A stretch of DNA of 64,000 nt from Lineus longissimus (lineage: Eukaryota; Nemertea; Pilidiophora; Heteronemertea; Lineidae). Positions within the stretch are counted from its first letter, which is position 1. Every line of letters begins with the position of its first letter. This document shows, piece by piece, positions 36,702-48,506 of the stretch. The DNA lies in contig NC_088315.1 of the NCBI RefSeq assembly GCF_910592395.1, positions 5,518,501 to 5,582,500 of the forward strand, read 5' to 3'. The translations under genes were made by a program, and so were the position numbers. The notes beneath the pieces are model-generated. The model did no database searches, had not been told where the DNA came from, and saw nothing but the letters and a program-made list of their open reading frames with translations.

Positions 36702-39700
36702 GCCACTACGGATAGGTTACGATCCGGGATATCGGTCTTTGACTACAGAACGGATCGGACACATATTATGATTATTGGTAGCAGTGTATAAATCGGTCAC
36801 ACAATGCTGTTATAGGATACTCGTCGTTTTTCTCGTGGACTTGGCTGGGAATTTTTTTTCAATCAACGCTGATGATACAAGAAAGAATGCTGATGCTCAG
36901 CCAAATCCATCACTGGACTAAGAACATTTCATCGAAATGAAAACAGGCGTTTTTATTTTCTGACAGTATTAATATATAGATTATTCCATCACCTCAGGCC
37001 GCTGATTCTTCAAAAGACAAAAAGTTCTAGTAATTGAACTTAATTATATCATACACCATCTGCTCCAATTATGTCTCAGCAATTCTCAGCAATTAAGCTT
37101 GATTTCTGGTTGCCGTAAGCTAGTATTCTAGTTTGCCGTTACGTTGACTTCATTAGGATTTGATTTAAAGTATAGTACAAATGATAGCAATTATAGGAAT
37201 CTTATGAATAACGAATTGATTTCGTCAGGAAAATATCATCACTAAATGTTTTTGTAATAAGAATTTAAGTAATGCCTTCTTCGCTGACGACCAATACCTA
37301 TTTGTAACAAACTTGTACTTGAGCAGCTAGCCAATCTTGGTGTTGTTGAGAAGTGGCGCCAACTGTTCCAACGATGACAAACCGATGATTATTCCAAGGA
37401 AACAGGGCACTGTTATACGCTTCTCTCGCCAAACGCAACGCGTCGCTGGAACCGTGGTAGACCATTCTGAGTCCTGGTGCTGGTGGCTGGAAGCATTCTC
37501 TCAATCTCCGTAAAGAGCAACGTCGCGGTGAAGTTCAAAGCAGCTGAAATAGATGGAGAAACTAGTGTTATCGATCACTAGTATGGTGAAATGATTTTCC
37601 CGCGGAATCAATTTGTTATTGATCATATTTTGATTGCGGAGAATTTGTAAGGCCACGATCAAAAGTAAAGGCTACACATCCGTAGCATTCTGTAACGAAC
37701 TCAGATATCCTGGTCTAATTTTTCTCCTGTTTTCCAATCATTGATATTAGCTTTTAAGGCTTTGAGAGTGGGAATAGTGCCTGTCTATTTGTTCGGCCTC
37801 GGTTTCGAGCTCTTGATTTAATGAAATGACTGAAATGGTACTAGACAGTCCAAGGAATTCACGGATCGCACCGGAATGTCATCTGTGAAATGTCACCAAA
37901 CCCATTGACAGGTTTCAAATAAGTCGATGTCCGTTGACCACCTTGCGGGTCCTTTCAAGTATTCGTCGAGTATAATGTCACGTATTGACCAAATTAACCG
38001 GATATCATGATCGCAGTGTTGGAACATTTAGTCACATCCCTTGAAGAATGTGTTACGGGAATGTCGATGTTGATTCCTCCGCGCCGCCTCTTTCGAAACA
38101 TCTTTGGTCGGGTTACTGTATCTTGCAAAGGAGCAAGCATGACTAACTTCATCAGTCCTAATCAACCCCGGGATTGTGCCTGTCTTTCCATTACCTCACA
38201 ATTATTTCAAGAGTCCATTGGTGGTTGTTAATGTCTTCTGATGTCAGCTTAATTACTGCCATGAACAAACCCTAATGACAGGACTACCGATACCTCAGAT
38301 CAAAGATAATTTGCATTACTGATGAACTCGACAAGGTTAGAATTTGTCAATTGGAGTCGCCATCATCAACAACTGAAAAACAAGACCATGAGAAACTTTG
38401 GGAGCGGACTTGCACGTTGTTCTGAACCAACTCTTGTACTTTGTGCCCGATATTCCTGTAGCCACTTACCATTCTTTCCCTGTCTAAGTTGTAGACAAAC
38501 TGTTGCGAAACCATGCGCTGGGCATCAGTCAAATGAAAAAAGCAACGTCACCAGCAAAAGAAAATGTTTCCGATTCTTGATTGTGGTTTTACTGCCGTAT
38601 CCGACATCAAAACAAAACGGATAAAAGCCAGCCATCATAGAGCTGCAAGGTTTTAAGAAACGGTATATCATATTGGGGTCATAACGTAGTTATGTGGCTA
38701 TCTGATCGTGAATGCTGAGCAAGTTCGGAAGTTCTTGAGTTTAGTATGTGTATGAAACCTTATCATCTGATAGTGCAATCTCCCCCCAAATCCCTGCGGT
38801 GATAACGGGAAATAAGGTGGTGGCTTTCTGGATTCGGCGCCCTAATTCTGCGGTCACTTAAAACTTTCGGCGGAGCTCCAAGATGAAATTAGATAGATCT
38901 GACGGAACTAATGTATCATATTGACTTCCATTGATATTCTGTAGTTTACTGACCTTCTCACTCTGCTACAAGTTTCAAAATCCGAATAGTGTCCCTGTGG
39001 TGCAACAGGAAACAACGTGGCTTAGAGTTGCCCCGTTTTCAAGTTTCAAGTTCAAAAAGGGTATCAACTGCCATTCTTCGCAGCGTTACAAGTCCCATTG
39101 CGATGTCAGGAAATACTGCAGCTATACGTCTAACTAAACGGATGTTGTTCATTTCGCTCCATCCCCTTCTTCGTCGGAATCTATGACAGAGTCTAGGATG
39201 AAACATGAGTAACACGAGCGTCCCTCCATATTTTCTTACAGAAGCAATAAAAAGAAACAATTGATGGGGATGGCTGTAGGACTCTTTATTTCATTAACCC
39301 CGGGGACAATCCAAGGAGAAGACAACAGCATGAAAGTAACGTCATGTAACTGGCTTATTAATAATATTATGAAATATTTCTTTGACACATATGAAACAAT
39401 TATAGTACCTTGAACCTCCAAAACCGAAACTCATCCGTTCTTTGTCGTACAAGTGCCATCCCATCTTCGCCGAATTCAGTGGCTGTTGAAATTATTTACA
39501 CCACAACCACGGCCGTTAACAAACACACTAACATGGCAATAAACAACCTACTTGCCAGCATGGTTCATGGATGTCGTCGGCTTCGTCAGCTACTGCCGCG
39601 TGTAATGACAGTAGCGCGGGGAATCCGCCATTGAGAATTGGTCTGCGGCAAGGATGCGATCCTCCACTGATCACTGCGCGTGCAATACATTTTTTATCAA

Positions 39701-42428
39701 TGGTCAATCTATTGCGCAATCCACCTCAGGGATACTGCTGAGGAATGTTGGTGACAGGCTTTTATCGACCATATCTTTCGCGGCCACTTGTAACATTGCG
39801 ATCCTGCGGCAGCAAAAATCCCAATGGTGGTTACCTATCATTTTATGGGTGGACTCCGATCAAACTTTAGCCCTAGCGGAATACCCTTCCGACTGTAAAA
39901 TGTGTCCAGCATGCATTCAGTAGAGTTCATCTCCTTTGAAAGACAGTGCAATGTATAAGATATATTCCAATGTATGTGCGCGACTGTTACTGCTGTCTTT
40001 GGGAATCCACTTTGATAGACCGGCACGTGTTCGTTCCAATATGGTACAAGCAAGGCGTTCGTGAAAGTATATTATGATGTTTTTTCTTTCTTTCTTTCTT
40101 CGTTTCGTTTTTTTGTGCTTCACACCACAAATTTTGTTAGATATACAGAGTGACTCACAAAGAGAAATAACTGTGTACAATTTAAATTACACGTGAAACA
40201 GTTCAAAAGTTTAAATGTGTTACAGTTAAAAAGCAAGAATAGAAACAGTATTTTCTTGAAGCTTATAGGTGATCTCAGCTTAATGACACTTGGGTGACCC
40301 TCACAATGATAACATCTTTCTGGAACACTATGCATGATCGACATTTGTGAGCCTGTGAGTAAGGATGAATCTACTAGGCCCCTAGTGATTGGTGTAAACC
40401 GAAACGAAAGCATGAAATCTTTGTAAAGTAAATCCACCTCTGACGACAGGCAATCAGATAAGGCGGAATGTCAAAAAAGGTACTTCAATATTATGGCTTC
40501 AAACTTCAATATTATATCATTGAGCTGATATCAGAATCCCTCACAAAAAGTTTTACAGAAGATGCCTGGAAAATTTTTGGAAGTTAAAACAAAGAATTTG
40601 AAAGATTGTTTTCCTCGGTGCATTTCCCAAAAGAATAAACCAAATATCATGAGAGCGACCGCAGCAGAGGTTCCGATCGGGATATTCCATGATAGTCTGT
40701 CGCGGTAGGTCATAATCCGTTCGAACACGACAGTGAAACAATCTCTCTTGTAAACGATGTGATTTTCTTTACAGTAATACCATCGGCACACACGACGACG
40801 GAAACAACACCACACCTCAAAACAATGCACGTTTCCCCCAAAACCACCCTGACGCTCTATGAGTGTATTTCCGTGAGGGCCGGTGGACAACATGTTTTTC
40901 ATCCAAAAACGGTAGCTACTTTGTACTTAACTGCAGTATCTAGCATTCTGCTGGAGTATTCTTATAAAGACGATTGATCACTTAATATCACCTGACACAA
41001 CAATCTCCATGTACCGATTGTCAAAACATCAAAAACACGACACAGTTCCTTCAAAGTCCGTTGCTGAGTGCAGCTGACGAGCAGTGTCTTGTCCCTTTTG
41101 TCTCACGGGTATGTATCGCGGGGTCCTTACAGCTTCACAATTCAGTACCGTACACAAAACGTTTTACCATCATCACCATAGTGTGAGGCGACACTGCAAC
41201 GGGATCAGCGCCCATCATCTGAAATTATTAGAAAAAAAAGTGACAATGAAAAAAGAAGATATTTCAGCAGACTCATTGCATCAACTGCTTTGATACCGGC
41301 TGGGGCGCGGGAAATGGAGGAGCATTGCATTGTAAGTGCGAAATTCACAAAGGTGCGGGTAATGAAGATGGGTTTACCGATGGCACTCCTCGGCTAACAC
41401 TCGAGCAATATGACTGAGTTCAGGGACAATAGCAAAAATATGTGTATGGTTAAATGAAGCTGACAATCCCAAATCTGAACACCAAACCGTTTCATTGCAA
41501 ACTAAAAAAATCCAATTGAAAAGTCTCTTATAACGCAAAAACTATTACAGTCACAGCAGAAAAGTTGCGTTTATACCCGAAAATACCTAAAGTGGATTCA
41601 GTGGCTTTCCTATCTGAACTCTTCGTTTGTCGTGATCACATTGTTTGAAGAAAAACTGATTATTATTGAGAACTGATGGCGTATGATGATGTATTGGCCA
41701 TTTTCTGTTGTTCATTTTGCTGCATTCTTGAAAATATCGCAAATCTTTCGGACTTGACTTCAAATACTGGAACAACGTTAACATGTCCCCTTGAGCTATT
41801 TTCCATTTTTAAAAACCGTTTGATTTACAACAGCAGTGAAGTAACCTATTAGCATTTAGATGGTGCCTTATTTCGATGCAAATCCCGTACTGATCCATGG
41901 GTTAGCATTCACCTTTGGTATTCAAATGACGCCCCGGGCTTCACAACTGGCTCAGGCTGTGGCCCGTGATACACCCGCAACGTGCATTATCGTCACTATT
42001 CGCTTTTGGCCCTCAGGAAAGCAATTAGCCTAGTTTGCAACGAATTTTAACCCTCCATTATGTCTATTTGGCCTGGGGATATTTGGCAACACTTGCACGT
42101 GTTATTTTGACAAAACTTTATCATTAAGACATGCGGTCACCATGTGACTTTTCCCATTCCAATATGTATACTTGGGATGGACCGTTCCTGCCGGTAACCG
42201 TCTGAATATCTCACGCAAGTCTTTGTTGAAATGATATTAGTCTCTTCAACTAAAGGGTTTTGTTGCACCTGCAACTTTCATGACTGTGAGCTAGGTGTTT
42301 CTGCCGGAAAAGATAAAGGCAAACGTTAGAGACTCTTTGTGACTGTAAGGGTCCCCATGATGATACGATAATTTGTTATCATATTTTGAAAATTTTGATT
42401 TGAATTACAGAAATATAGATTTAAATAT
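36702..42428. other. No firmly supported gene; scattered weak exon-like segments
   Basis: Includes a TTTC microsatellite at about 40083-40100 and a minus frame near 40700 with one hydrophobic segment (SAAVALMIFGLFFW) but no good donor. A minus frame at 37298-37504 reads protein-like (LREAYNSALFPWNNHR), but an in-frame TGA lies between it and the nearby acceptor at about 37550. Confidence 0.5.
38470..38517 (-). CDS. Candidate 48-base microexon
   Basis: An acceptor (TTTTTTCATTTGACTGATGCCCAG) and donor (AAAGAATG/GTAAGTGG) flank exactly 16 codons, phase 0 to 0 (RMVSQQFVYNLDRERM). The phase would allow it to precede the Cys-loop exon at 35210-35104, 3.3 kb further along the strand. It is too short to judge coding content. 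Confidence 0.17.
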
Positions 42429-42434
42429 TTTATT
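42429..42434 (-). terminator. Poly(A) signal AATAAA
   Basis: A canonical AATAAA on the minus strand, 63 bases beyond the stop codon of the candidate exon 42595-42497. The sequence is AT-rich here, so chance occurrence is possible. Confidence 0.4.
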
Positions 42435-42496
42435 GCATACGGCTGATAATATTTATGAAAAAAAATGATTGATACGATTTTAAGACGCCTCGTTAT

Positions 42497-42595
42497 TCAA
42501 TTAATGAAAAATACAATGTATTGCGTCCATGCCTGATCACTTGATATTTCCCATGAGTAAATTTCTCCAGAGTCTTTGTCAAAACATATACGAAG
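42497..42595 (-). CDS. Candidate 3' terminal exon, unrecognised protein
   Basis: An acceptor (AATGAAACTTTTTTTCAG) precedes 32 codons and a TGA stop, phase 0. The sequence reads LRICFDKDSGEIYSWEISSD, then QAWTQYIVFFIN. AATAAA follows at normal distance. In the same phase the frame is open upstream for about 36 more codons (GYENMPAYDIHQHKISKNDK...), so the acceptor may not be used. It fits in phase with the exon at 44022-43783, giving a 1.19-kb intron. A second frame of the same strand is also open across it, which weakens the coding case. Confidence 0.25.
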   Translation of the reverse strand, partial: LRICFDKDSGEIYSWEISSDQAWTQYIVFFIN

Positions 42596-43782
42596 CTGAA
42601 AAAAAGTTTCATTTGAAATATTTTTGTCGTTTTTAGAAATCTTATGTTGGTGGATATCATAAGCAGGCATGTTTTCATAGCCATGTGATATCATTTCTCT
42701 CAATGTTCCTCCAATATATTAAAACACGAACGATTCGACTCGTGAGCCTTCCGTCTTCTCACGCGAACCCCTTGAAGTAATGGCAAGTGATAGTTATTTG
42801 TACATGTAGGCAATAAATGCATTACTTGGCGTACGTCGTTTCTGAGCCGTGCATGGCCGTATACAACAAAGACCAGTACTGATAAACACTGCTGCTTCTT
42901 CAATGTAGCCGTTCCAACTATACGCTTGGATTTACCCTCTCACTAATTACATCATTTGCGAATGACCGACATGATGTTGGTGATCCTCACGTCTACAAAG
43001 TTCTGGAAATCACAGGTCGTCTCCGTTTTGGATATTTTGCTTATGGATTTCCAGTAAAGAGGAACTGGATGATGGGAACAATGCCATGGATTGTAAGCCT
43101 ACATCCCGGCCGCCACGTGCGATACGTTACGCACGGTACATCATTGACAATGAAGAACCCGCGGTACATTTGTCATAGCAGGAGGAAATGGCGTTATTTC
43201 CTCTTGGCTGCATGTATAGTAATAGGAGTATTATTGCTTGGTAATCATGTATATTTAATTCACGAGCAAGGTTGTGGCCATAACGTCGGTGTTCATTGAC
43301 TCGAAAAAACATTTACGTTAAACTTTCCGTCAAAAATAAATAAATAAAACCAAAAATGTTTTTTTAATTAACCATCCATCGCCTCAAAAAGATAGTGGAT
43401 TTAAACGTGGTAAGTGATAAAGATGTCTTTTTGATCTTAGTTCGGTAGGGGAGGGTCAGTAGAAGGGTGATTAGTACCTCAATAGATAATCATGCCTTTA
43501 TTGGTAAATATATGAGAGAGGTGATACGGAGCTGATTTATTTAGAGGATTATTTGTATTCATTTCCTGATATCATCCAGACTTTAGAATGTACATTTATC
43601 ATTCCTCTCCTTTTAATGGCGAGAAAGTTGAAATAAAGTAAAGGATCGTCGGTGAAAAGAGTAATCAATCAAATTACATGTAGGAGGTGAAATCAATTGG
43701 ATATTGAGTTGAGTGAAAGCATATAGCGTACTTGGTGTATCAAGCCCGCCCACTCAAACATCAGTTTGGGCTTTAAACCTAC

Positions 43783-44022
43783 CAAAACACCGCCTTCTTT
43801 CGTGATGGTCACAATAAGGAAGAGTTTGACAACAATCATGGCAGCATGGAGATACCGCAATTCCATCAGAAGCCGGAGACACACCACATCGCCAAATTCG
43901 ACAAGTTTTATCTGCACTTTAATATTTACGTAATATTCAAGGCACGCTAGCTCATGCTGGGTTAAGATAGATGCTCGACGGCTATTTGGACCACCTCGTA
44001 TTTTTTTATACCAGGGCATCGC
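43783..44022 (-). CDS. Candidate 80-codon internal exon, unrecognised
   Basis: A strong acceptor (TTTTGTGGTATTGTTTTTAG) and a moderate donor (TTTTG/GTAGGT) bound exactly 240 bases, phase 0 to 0. The product begins AMPWYKKIRGGPNSRR and continues with an amphipathic or hydrophobic part (VCLRLLMELRYLHAAMIVVK, LFLIVTITK) that could be membrane-associated. It joins in phase to 42595-42497. The upstream exon is unknown; the neighbouring segment 44866-44763 ends in phase 1 and does not connect directly. No family is recognised. Confidence 0.25.
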
Positions 44023-44115
44023 CTAAAAACAATACCACAAAAAGTATGCCATCTGAGATATGACCCCGACATAAAAATGCATTAACCAGAATCGGCGATG
44101 CTTTTTTATCAGTAA

Positions 44116-44148
44116 TAATACCAGCAGTGTAATACACTGCTGGTATTA
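44116..44148. repeat. Perfect palindrome, 16-base arms
   Basis: TAATACCAGCAGTGTA at 44116-44131 is exactly complementary to 44133-44148 around one central A. Such a symmetric site may be a protein-binding palindrome or a repeat terminus. It lies just upstream of the minus exon at 44022-43783 and 330 bases before the candidate plus-strand promoter. Confidence 0.9.
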
Positions 44149-44437
44149 AGCGCATATCAGCCTCGATTCCACGACACAATAGGTTCGGCAGCCAATCATT
44201 CCAGGGGGATTACCAACTTCCAGTCTTATAAGGATGGCTTGCTTAGAATGGAAATGCATTGCCAATTCAATTGACTGCATTTGTTTTTGATGGCCCGTGA
44301 TATCGATAGAGGATTCCCAACGGATTTACCATAAAATGATACCTGAATACAGCTTGTTGAGCACATGCTCTAGTTTCACCGATATAAGGTCATGATGATT
44401 ATTTACTACGAAATCGCGACAAAGGCCAGACGAAGGA

Positions 44438-44445
44438 TGACGTCA
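44438..44445 (+). promoter_or_regulatory. Perfect CRE palindrome TGACGTCA
   Basis: The eight-base cyclic-AMP response element, bound by CREB/ATF factors in animals, lies 31 bases upstream of a well-placed ATG at 44477. No TATA box is visible in the usual position. Function is inferred from the motif and its location only. Confidence 0.4.
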
Positions 44446-44476
44446 TAGCAATCGTACAACCTGCAAAAAAATTAAG

Positions 44477-44504
44477 ATGGGCACAGCATCGTCGGAAAAA
44501 GACG
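44477..44504 (+). CDS. Candidate first coding exon with N-myristoylation signal
   Basis: The ATG has an ideal start context (AAG before it, G after it). Nine codons (MGTASSEKD) and one base follow before a GACG/GTAAGT donor, phase 1. Gly at position 2 and Ser at position 6 fit N-myristoylation. The next acceptor in fitting phase is TGTTTCACAG at 45031-45040; it would add about 45 codons to a TGA, but a phase-2 reading of the same stretch is open longer, so that link is doubtful. The protein family is unknown. Confidence 0.25.
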
Positions 44505-44762
44505 GTAAGTAGATTGGAGTGAACAACAACCTTGCCTTGACCAAGGTTGATTGGATTGTTACACAGGTATCTTGAACTGTTTTTATCTGTTGGATGTTAA
44601 GACCATATAACCACTACGTGAGCTTATGTATACATCAAAATCTCGTGTATCAAGATAAGGTTGAACAGAATGTAACAAAAGCAGGCAAGGTCCTGTTTGA
44701 TTTTCACGGTAAAAGGTTTTGAAGTAGGTTGTAACCAGTAACCAAATCGAAATATGACTTAC

Positions 44763-44866
44763 TTTTGTCAATAGAATTTTGAGCACATCTTAGCATCAGA
44801 TTCATGGGTCTGAGGATGTCATGAAAAGTTGAGTAGATGTAACAAAAGTATTCTGATATCCCACAC
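44763..44866 (-). CDS. Candidate internal exon, unrecognised
   Basis: An acceptor (CACTTGACCTTGTCCAG) and GTAAGT donor bound 34 codons, phase 2 to 1 (CGISEYFCYIYSTFHDILRP, then MNLMLRCAQNSIDK). The frame could continue in phase after a short intron into a 35-codon stretch ending at 44583, but that intron would be only about 75 bases. It faces the candidate plus-strand first exon at 44477. Evidence is splice motifs and an open frame only. Confidence 0.18.
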
Positions 44867-46313
44867 CTGGACAAGGTCAAGTGCACAAGCAGATCAGTCA
44901 ACAGAGATCATTACTAGCATTACAAAAACAGGAACTGGATAGAAAATTGCGAAAAAATATTTAGATTGGAAAAAGTGAAAGAATCAGAAATTTTCGCGAA
45001 CCCCAGAAATAAAAATGTGCGAAAATTTGGTGTTTCACAGGATTATTAACTACCATGCCATCAATGCCTTTGAATCAAAACCTATGCAAGCAGCTCTCGT
45101 GTCATATCTCAGTCAATGTTACCTCGAGTTGGCACACGACTGTCAAAGATATCGTAAAGAAACATCACAAAGCATGAACGAGAAGTTTTTGTCTTTACTT
45201 TCACTTTACATCGGAGTTCTTATCTTTCGTAAATGCATCGTACCACGTTAGGATACCAATGTTAAGAAACATTCTGTACTGTGAATGCACATGTAAATTG
45301 ATCTTGTTAAGTTGAAACGCCTCCAATTATTAGTAAAATAGTACAGAGAAGAAACTAATGAAGTAATGCGAAGACGTAAAATCTTTTTATCATTATACCA
45401 TCATTTCAAATCACCAAACGATTTGTTTCTCACCCAGCGAAATTACAAAGGCAAAGGCTTTGAATCGCTTCAAAGTAAATTGATTTAGATGTCACGGAGA
45501 AGGTTTCCCTTATCAATCTCACTTAGTAATTTTGCCCGAGGGTTTGGAAAATGAGCAAAACCTTGTCGCCGTTCAGGTCGCGCTCGTTAGGTCCATATCC
45601 AATGTATTTAGATTGATTTTGATTGTGCTTCGAGCCGCCAACCACGTGCTCAGTCTCAGTAGTGTTGTGAGTAAGAATGCTGGTCGGCTAAATTCTTACA
45701 CTTTTTTGCTTTTTTTCAATATTGCAGATGATATCTTGTCAATCCTACTGAATCTTACAAAAGCATCTTAGTGATTAACTCAATGCTTCACTCACCCCTC
45801 CTTGAAGCTGTAGGCTTTTCTAATTAAAAAAACACGTTGTAAATACGTTTAAAGATACATACATTTGATGCTTTCATCTACAGTCTCTGTGAAAATGTCT
45901 CGAAGGGTTTTGTCATAATTTGCAGTATTTCTTTACACTTTGCAGTAACCCCCGCACGTCTCACTCTTCTGATCGTATTTGATAGCGCCAAGTTTATATT
46001 TCAAAGCTAAATGCCAAAAAATGCAATTGCTGGCTTACTTATCGCCCTTACCCAGTCTAGCCTTGAAGCATTTTAAACCACGCATGTTGAAAAAAACGAT
46101 ATTGTGTCAGATGAAAATACCAAGATCATATCTAAAACAGCTCTTTGACCTAGTTGGCCAATACGCTCGCTGTAAAATGACCTATAGGTTTTTGTCATAT
46201 AGTTTGCGGTTGTATTCCTTCGTTTTTTTCATGTTTGTTTGCCGCCCCACCCCTAAAAAAAGCCTGCCCCTGAAGGACGTGTATACGCCTTGATCTGGAA
46301 TCTTCTCTCCCTC

Positions 46314-46320
46314 ACTCACC
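46314..46320 (-). other. Perfect donor just after the stop codon
   Basis: AAAG/GTGAGT: the exon base is 46320 and the intron would start at 46319, 12 bases beyond the stop codon of the peptide-precursor exon. It implies either a further 3' untranslated exon or an alternative transcript. At this short distance it would not be expected to trigger nonsense-mediated decay. Confidence 0.35.
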
Positions 46321-46332
46321 TTTGCCGTGCCC

Positions 46333-46490
46333 TTATCTGCCAGCAAGGAATAGCTGTCTGAGGGCATCTGCTGACACTTTCCTCGCGTCTGATTTGGGCC
46401 TTGATCTTGAACCACCGCCACCACCACCACCTCCTCTCTGTGCATTAGGACTACTCATTAGAAAGTGAATATTATCTATCCCAGCGATAC
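46333..46490 (-). CDS. Second coding exon of secreted peptide-hormone-like precursor
   Basis: The acceptor AATATTTCCAATTTCAG (46491-46493) opens a phase-1 exon that continues the reading frame of the exon at 48491-48245. It encodes residues 83-134: a leader IAGIDNIHFLMSSPNAQR, eight glycines, SRSRPKSDARK, then VSADALRQLFLAGR and stop. The final Gly-Arg is the usual signal for trimming of Arg and conversion of Gly to a C-terminal amide. With the Arg-Lys at 119-120 this predicts a 12-residue amidated peptide. A longer product starting after the basic site near residue 80 is the alternative. The poly-Gly run comes from a GGT/GGA repeat and may be unstable. The family is not recognised. A perfect donor follows the stop, so the 3' UTR may be split. 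Confidence 0.52.
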
Positions 46491-47140
46491 CTGAAATTGG
46501 AAATATTTTGTTGGTAAATGCTAGAAAACTATTGCACAGAAGGTTACCGTAATGTACATGTAAAACCACGTTTTCTTTAGTGTTTTTTGTCAACGCATGT
46601 AAATGTTTTGCTTATTGTTAGGCCTCCTGACGAACATTCCAAACCATCATATCAAAATACTTCTGCCCCGTCGATATGTTTTCAATATGGTCATGTCGAT
46701 ACCGCATTTCATGTCATCAAAATCAATCATGGGGAAATGCCATATATTTTTCCAATACATTTTTCGTGATCATCTAAAGAATTTCCCACGCATTGATTAG
46801 CAGGCTTGTCCGCCAGTTTCATTTTCTATATTTTTCATATCATTGGCGGATTCCCTTCCGTCGATAGTAACCGGGATTGAGTAGCCATATGGAAAAGTAT
46901 TTTTTCTGTATAATTAGCAATCAGGAGCAGTGATACCCGCACCAGCTGCAAGTTAATGGTCATCTTTTCTGTTCCGGCAATGGCTAATTTTTCAAACGTT
47001 TTAGTATTTTCCCCATCCTTTTATGATGGTTCAGTGCACTGTCCATTAATGAGGTGAAGGTCGAAGAGCAGATTGATTGTGTGCCATTTTCCGCAGTGTG
47101 TGAATCGTTCATTTGCTTTGACATAGACACTTCTTTCCAG

Positions 47141-47230
47141 ATCTCTTTGAATCATGCGACCTTTTCCCGCCCTAACACCCCCACAACCACACCGGCCCAA
47201 CCCTTCTGCCGGCACACAGTCACGCAAGAT
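47141..47230 (+). CDS. Candidate 90-base exon, Thr/Pro-rich, plus strand
   Basis: An acceptor (GACATAGACACTTCTTTCCAG) and a GTAAGT donor flank exactly 30 open codons, phase 0 to 0 (SRPNTPTTTPAQPFCRH in the middle). The segment is markedly richer in C than its surroundings. It lies inside the intron of the minus-strand peptide gene, so it would belong to an overlapping antisense gene. A minus-strand frame through the same DNA is also open. No partner exon was found. Confidence 0.2.
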
Positions 47231-48244
47231 GTAAGTTACGGCCCCGCGGTCGATGGAATCCAGTTTCACACACACAGATGTCAGCGAAAGAGATGGCGGG
47301 CCCTGACAAATGGCTAAATCATTATGAAATTGAGCATTTGTCAAAAACCCATTACTGAAGACTGGCGTTTATAAGCATCCAATAAAAACCCAAACCAGTA
47401 GTATGTTGAGTACAAGTATATCCAATTTAGTTATTACAATTTATCACCAGCTGCGTCGAGGGAGAGGTATTAGTCTGAACTGTTGGAAAACTGAAACAGA
47501 ATGCCACTCTTCAAGGCTGCTAACCAGTCTGAAGTATGTTGCAACCATGTTTGCCACTCATCCTGTATTTTGTTTTAAGTCACTTGAAGACTTTATTGAA
47601 CAATTTCTTTGACCACAGCGCAAACAAAAGCGATATACATGTATTTGAGTTCTTTACGGCCTCCTTTCTTACCTGCTCTGGTTAGAAAAGCATAGGCCAT
47701 AACAAAATACGAGTTGTTCCTCTGAAAATCGCGAATTTATTTCACCAGTGAAACCAACCTCTCACTGCTCTTGTCAAAACTGATATAAAAAAAATGGGAT
47801 TTTGATATGCTTTTTTTTTACGTAGAGTAGTAAACATCATCCCTGTATTAAAATCGATTCGTTCACTTAATCACCAAGTATCAACTATTCCATTGACAGC
47901 AATTTTTGAATTGTGTGATGTATTATATTTACTGATCTTCCGGCTAGGCAGCTAAACGTCAATATGAATTATCTGTTTATTGATTGTGATGTCATTCACA
48001 ACTGTACCATAAGGAGTTTTGAGCTTTTGAAAAAGCTTTAGGTATTTTAGCCAAAATGGTCAAATTTCCTTTCTTGAGGAAAAAAATCGCCGGGGTGCCT
48101 ATTTGTGTTGGCTGGTTTAAAACTTACATGTAAAAGGTTTTAAAAAAGATCAAAACCCTTTATTATGAAGATTGGCGAGGAATACAGGGGTAAGAATTTT
48201 TGTTCCCTCTTAGCAGAGAAACAACATGGGTACATTTTACTTAC

Positions 48245-48506
48245 TCATAGGCTTTCGTTTTGATCGTTCTTTTTCACTTTCCCTTGATTTCATGTAGGCA
48301 CTGAATAAGTTGTATATTGAGGGTTTTCTGGCATGGATGGGATAAGCTGATTTCGATGGTTCCATCATAATATCACCATTGGGTTCTATATCATTTTCCT
48401 CGAGCGTGTACGCCTGGCATGACACAGCACAAAGGGCCAACAGGCCTAACACAACCAGAGTCCGAACTAACACGCACCAACTGTGCTTCATGGTAACCGG
48501 TGAAAT
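48245..48506 (-). CDS. First coding exon of secreted peptide-hormone-like precursor
   Basis: A CACTAAC branch-point-like site and TCTCTCTCTTTCCAG acceptor precede the exon start at 48506. ATG is at 48491 in good context (ACC before it), so an untranslated exon should lie upstream. Residues 1-27 form a clear signal peptide: Lys/His/Arg head, hydrophobic LVVLGLLALCAVSC core, and Ala-x-Ala-like end at CQA. An acidic spacer (YTLEENDIEPNGD) follows, then ARKPSIYNLFSAYMKSRE and a basic SEKERSKRKPM. The GTAAGT donor is at 48244-48239, phase 1; without splicing the frame would stop two codons later. Together with 46490-46333 it gives 134 residues with almost no Cys outside the signal region. The layout matches a neuropeptide or peptide-hormone precursor acting after secretion. 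No known family is matched. Confidence 0.6.

Noticed and set aside
37298-37548. Protein-like minus frame after a TTTCAG acceptor
   Set aside because: An in-frame TGA lies between the acceptor and the frame, and the other phases close early.
46182-46445. 87-codon minus ORF with Val-rich run
   Set aside because: Shadow of the poly-Gly exon read in another frame.
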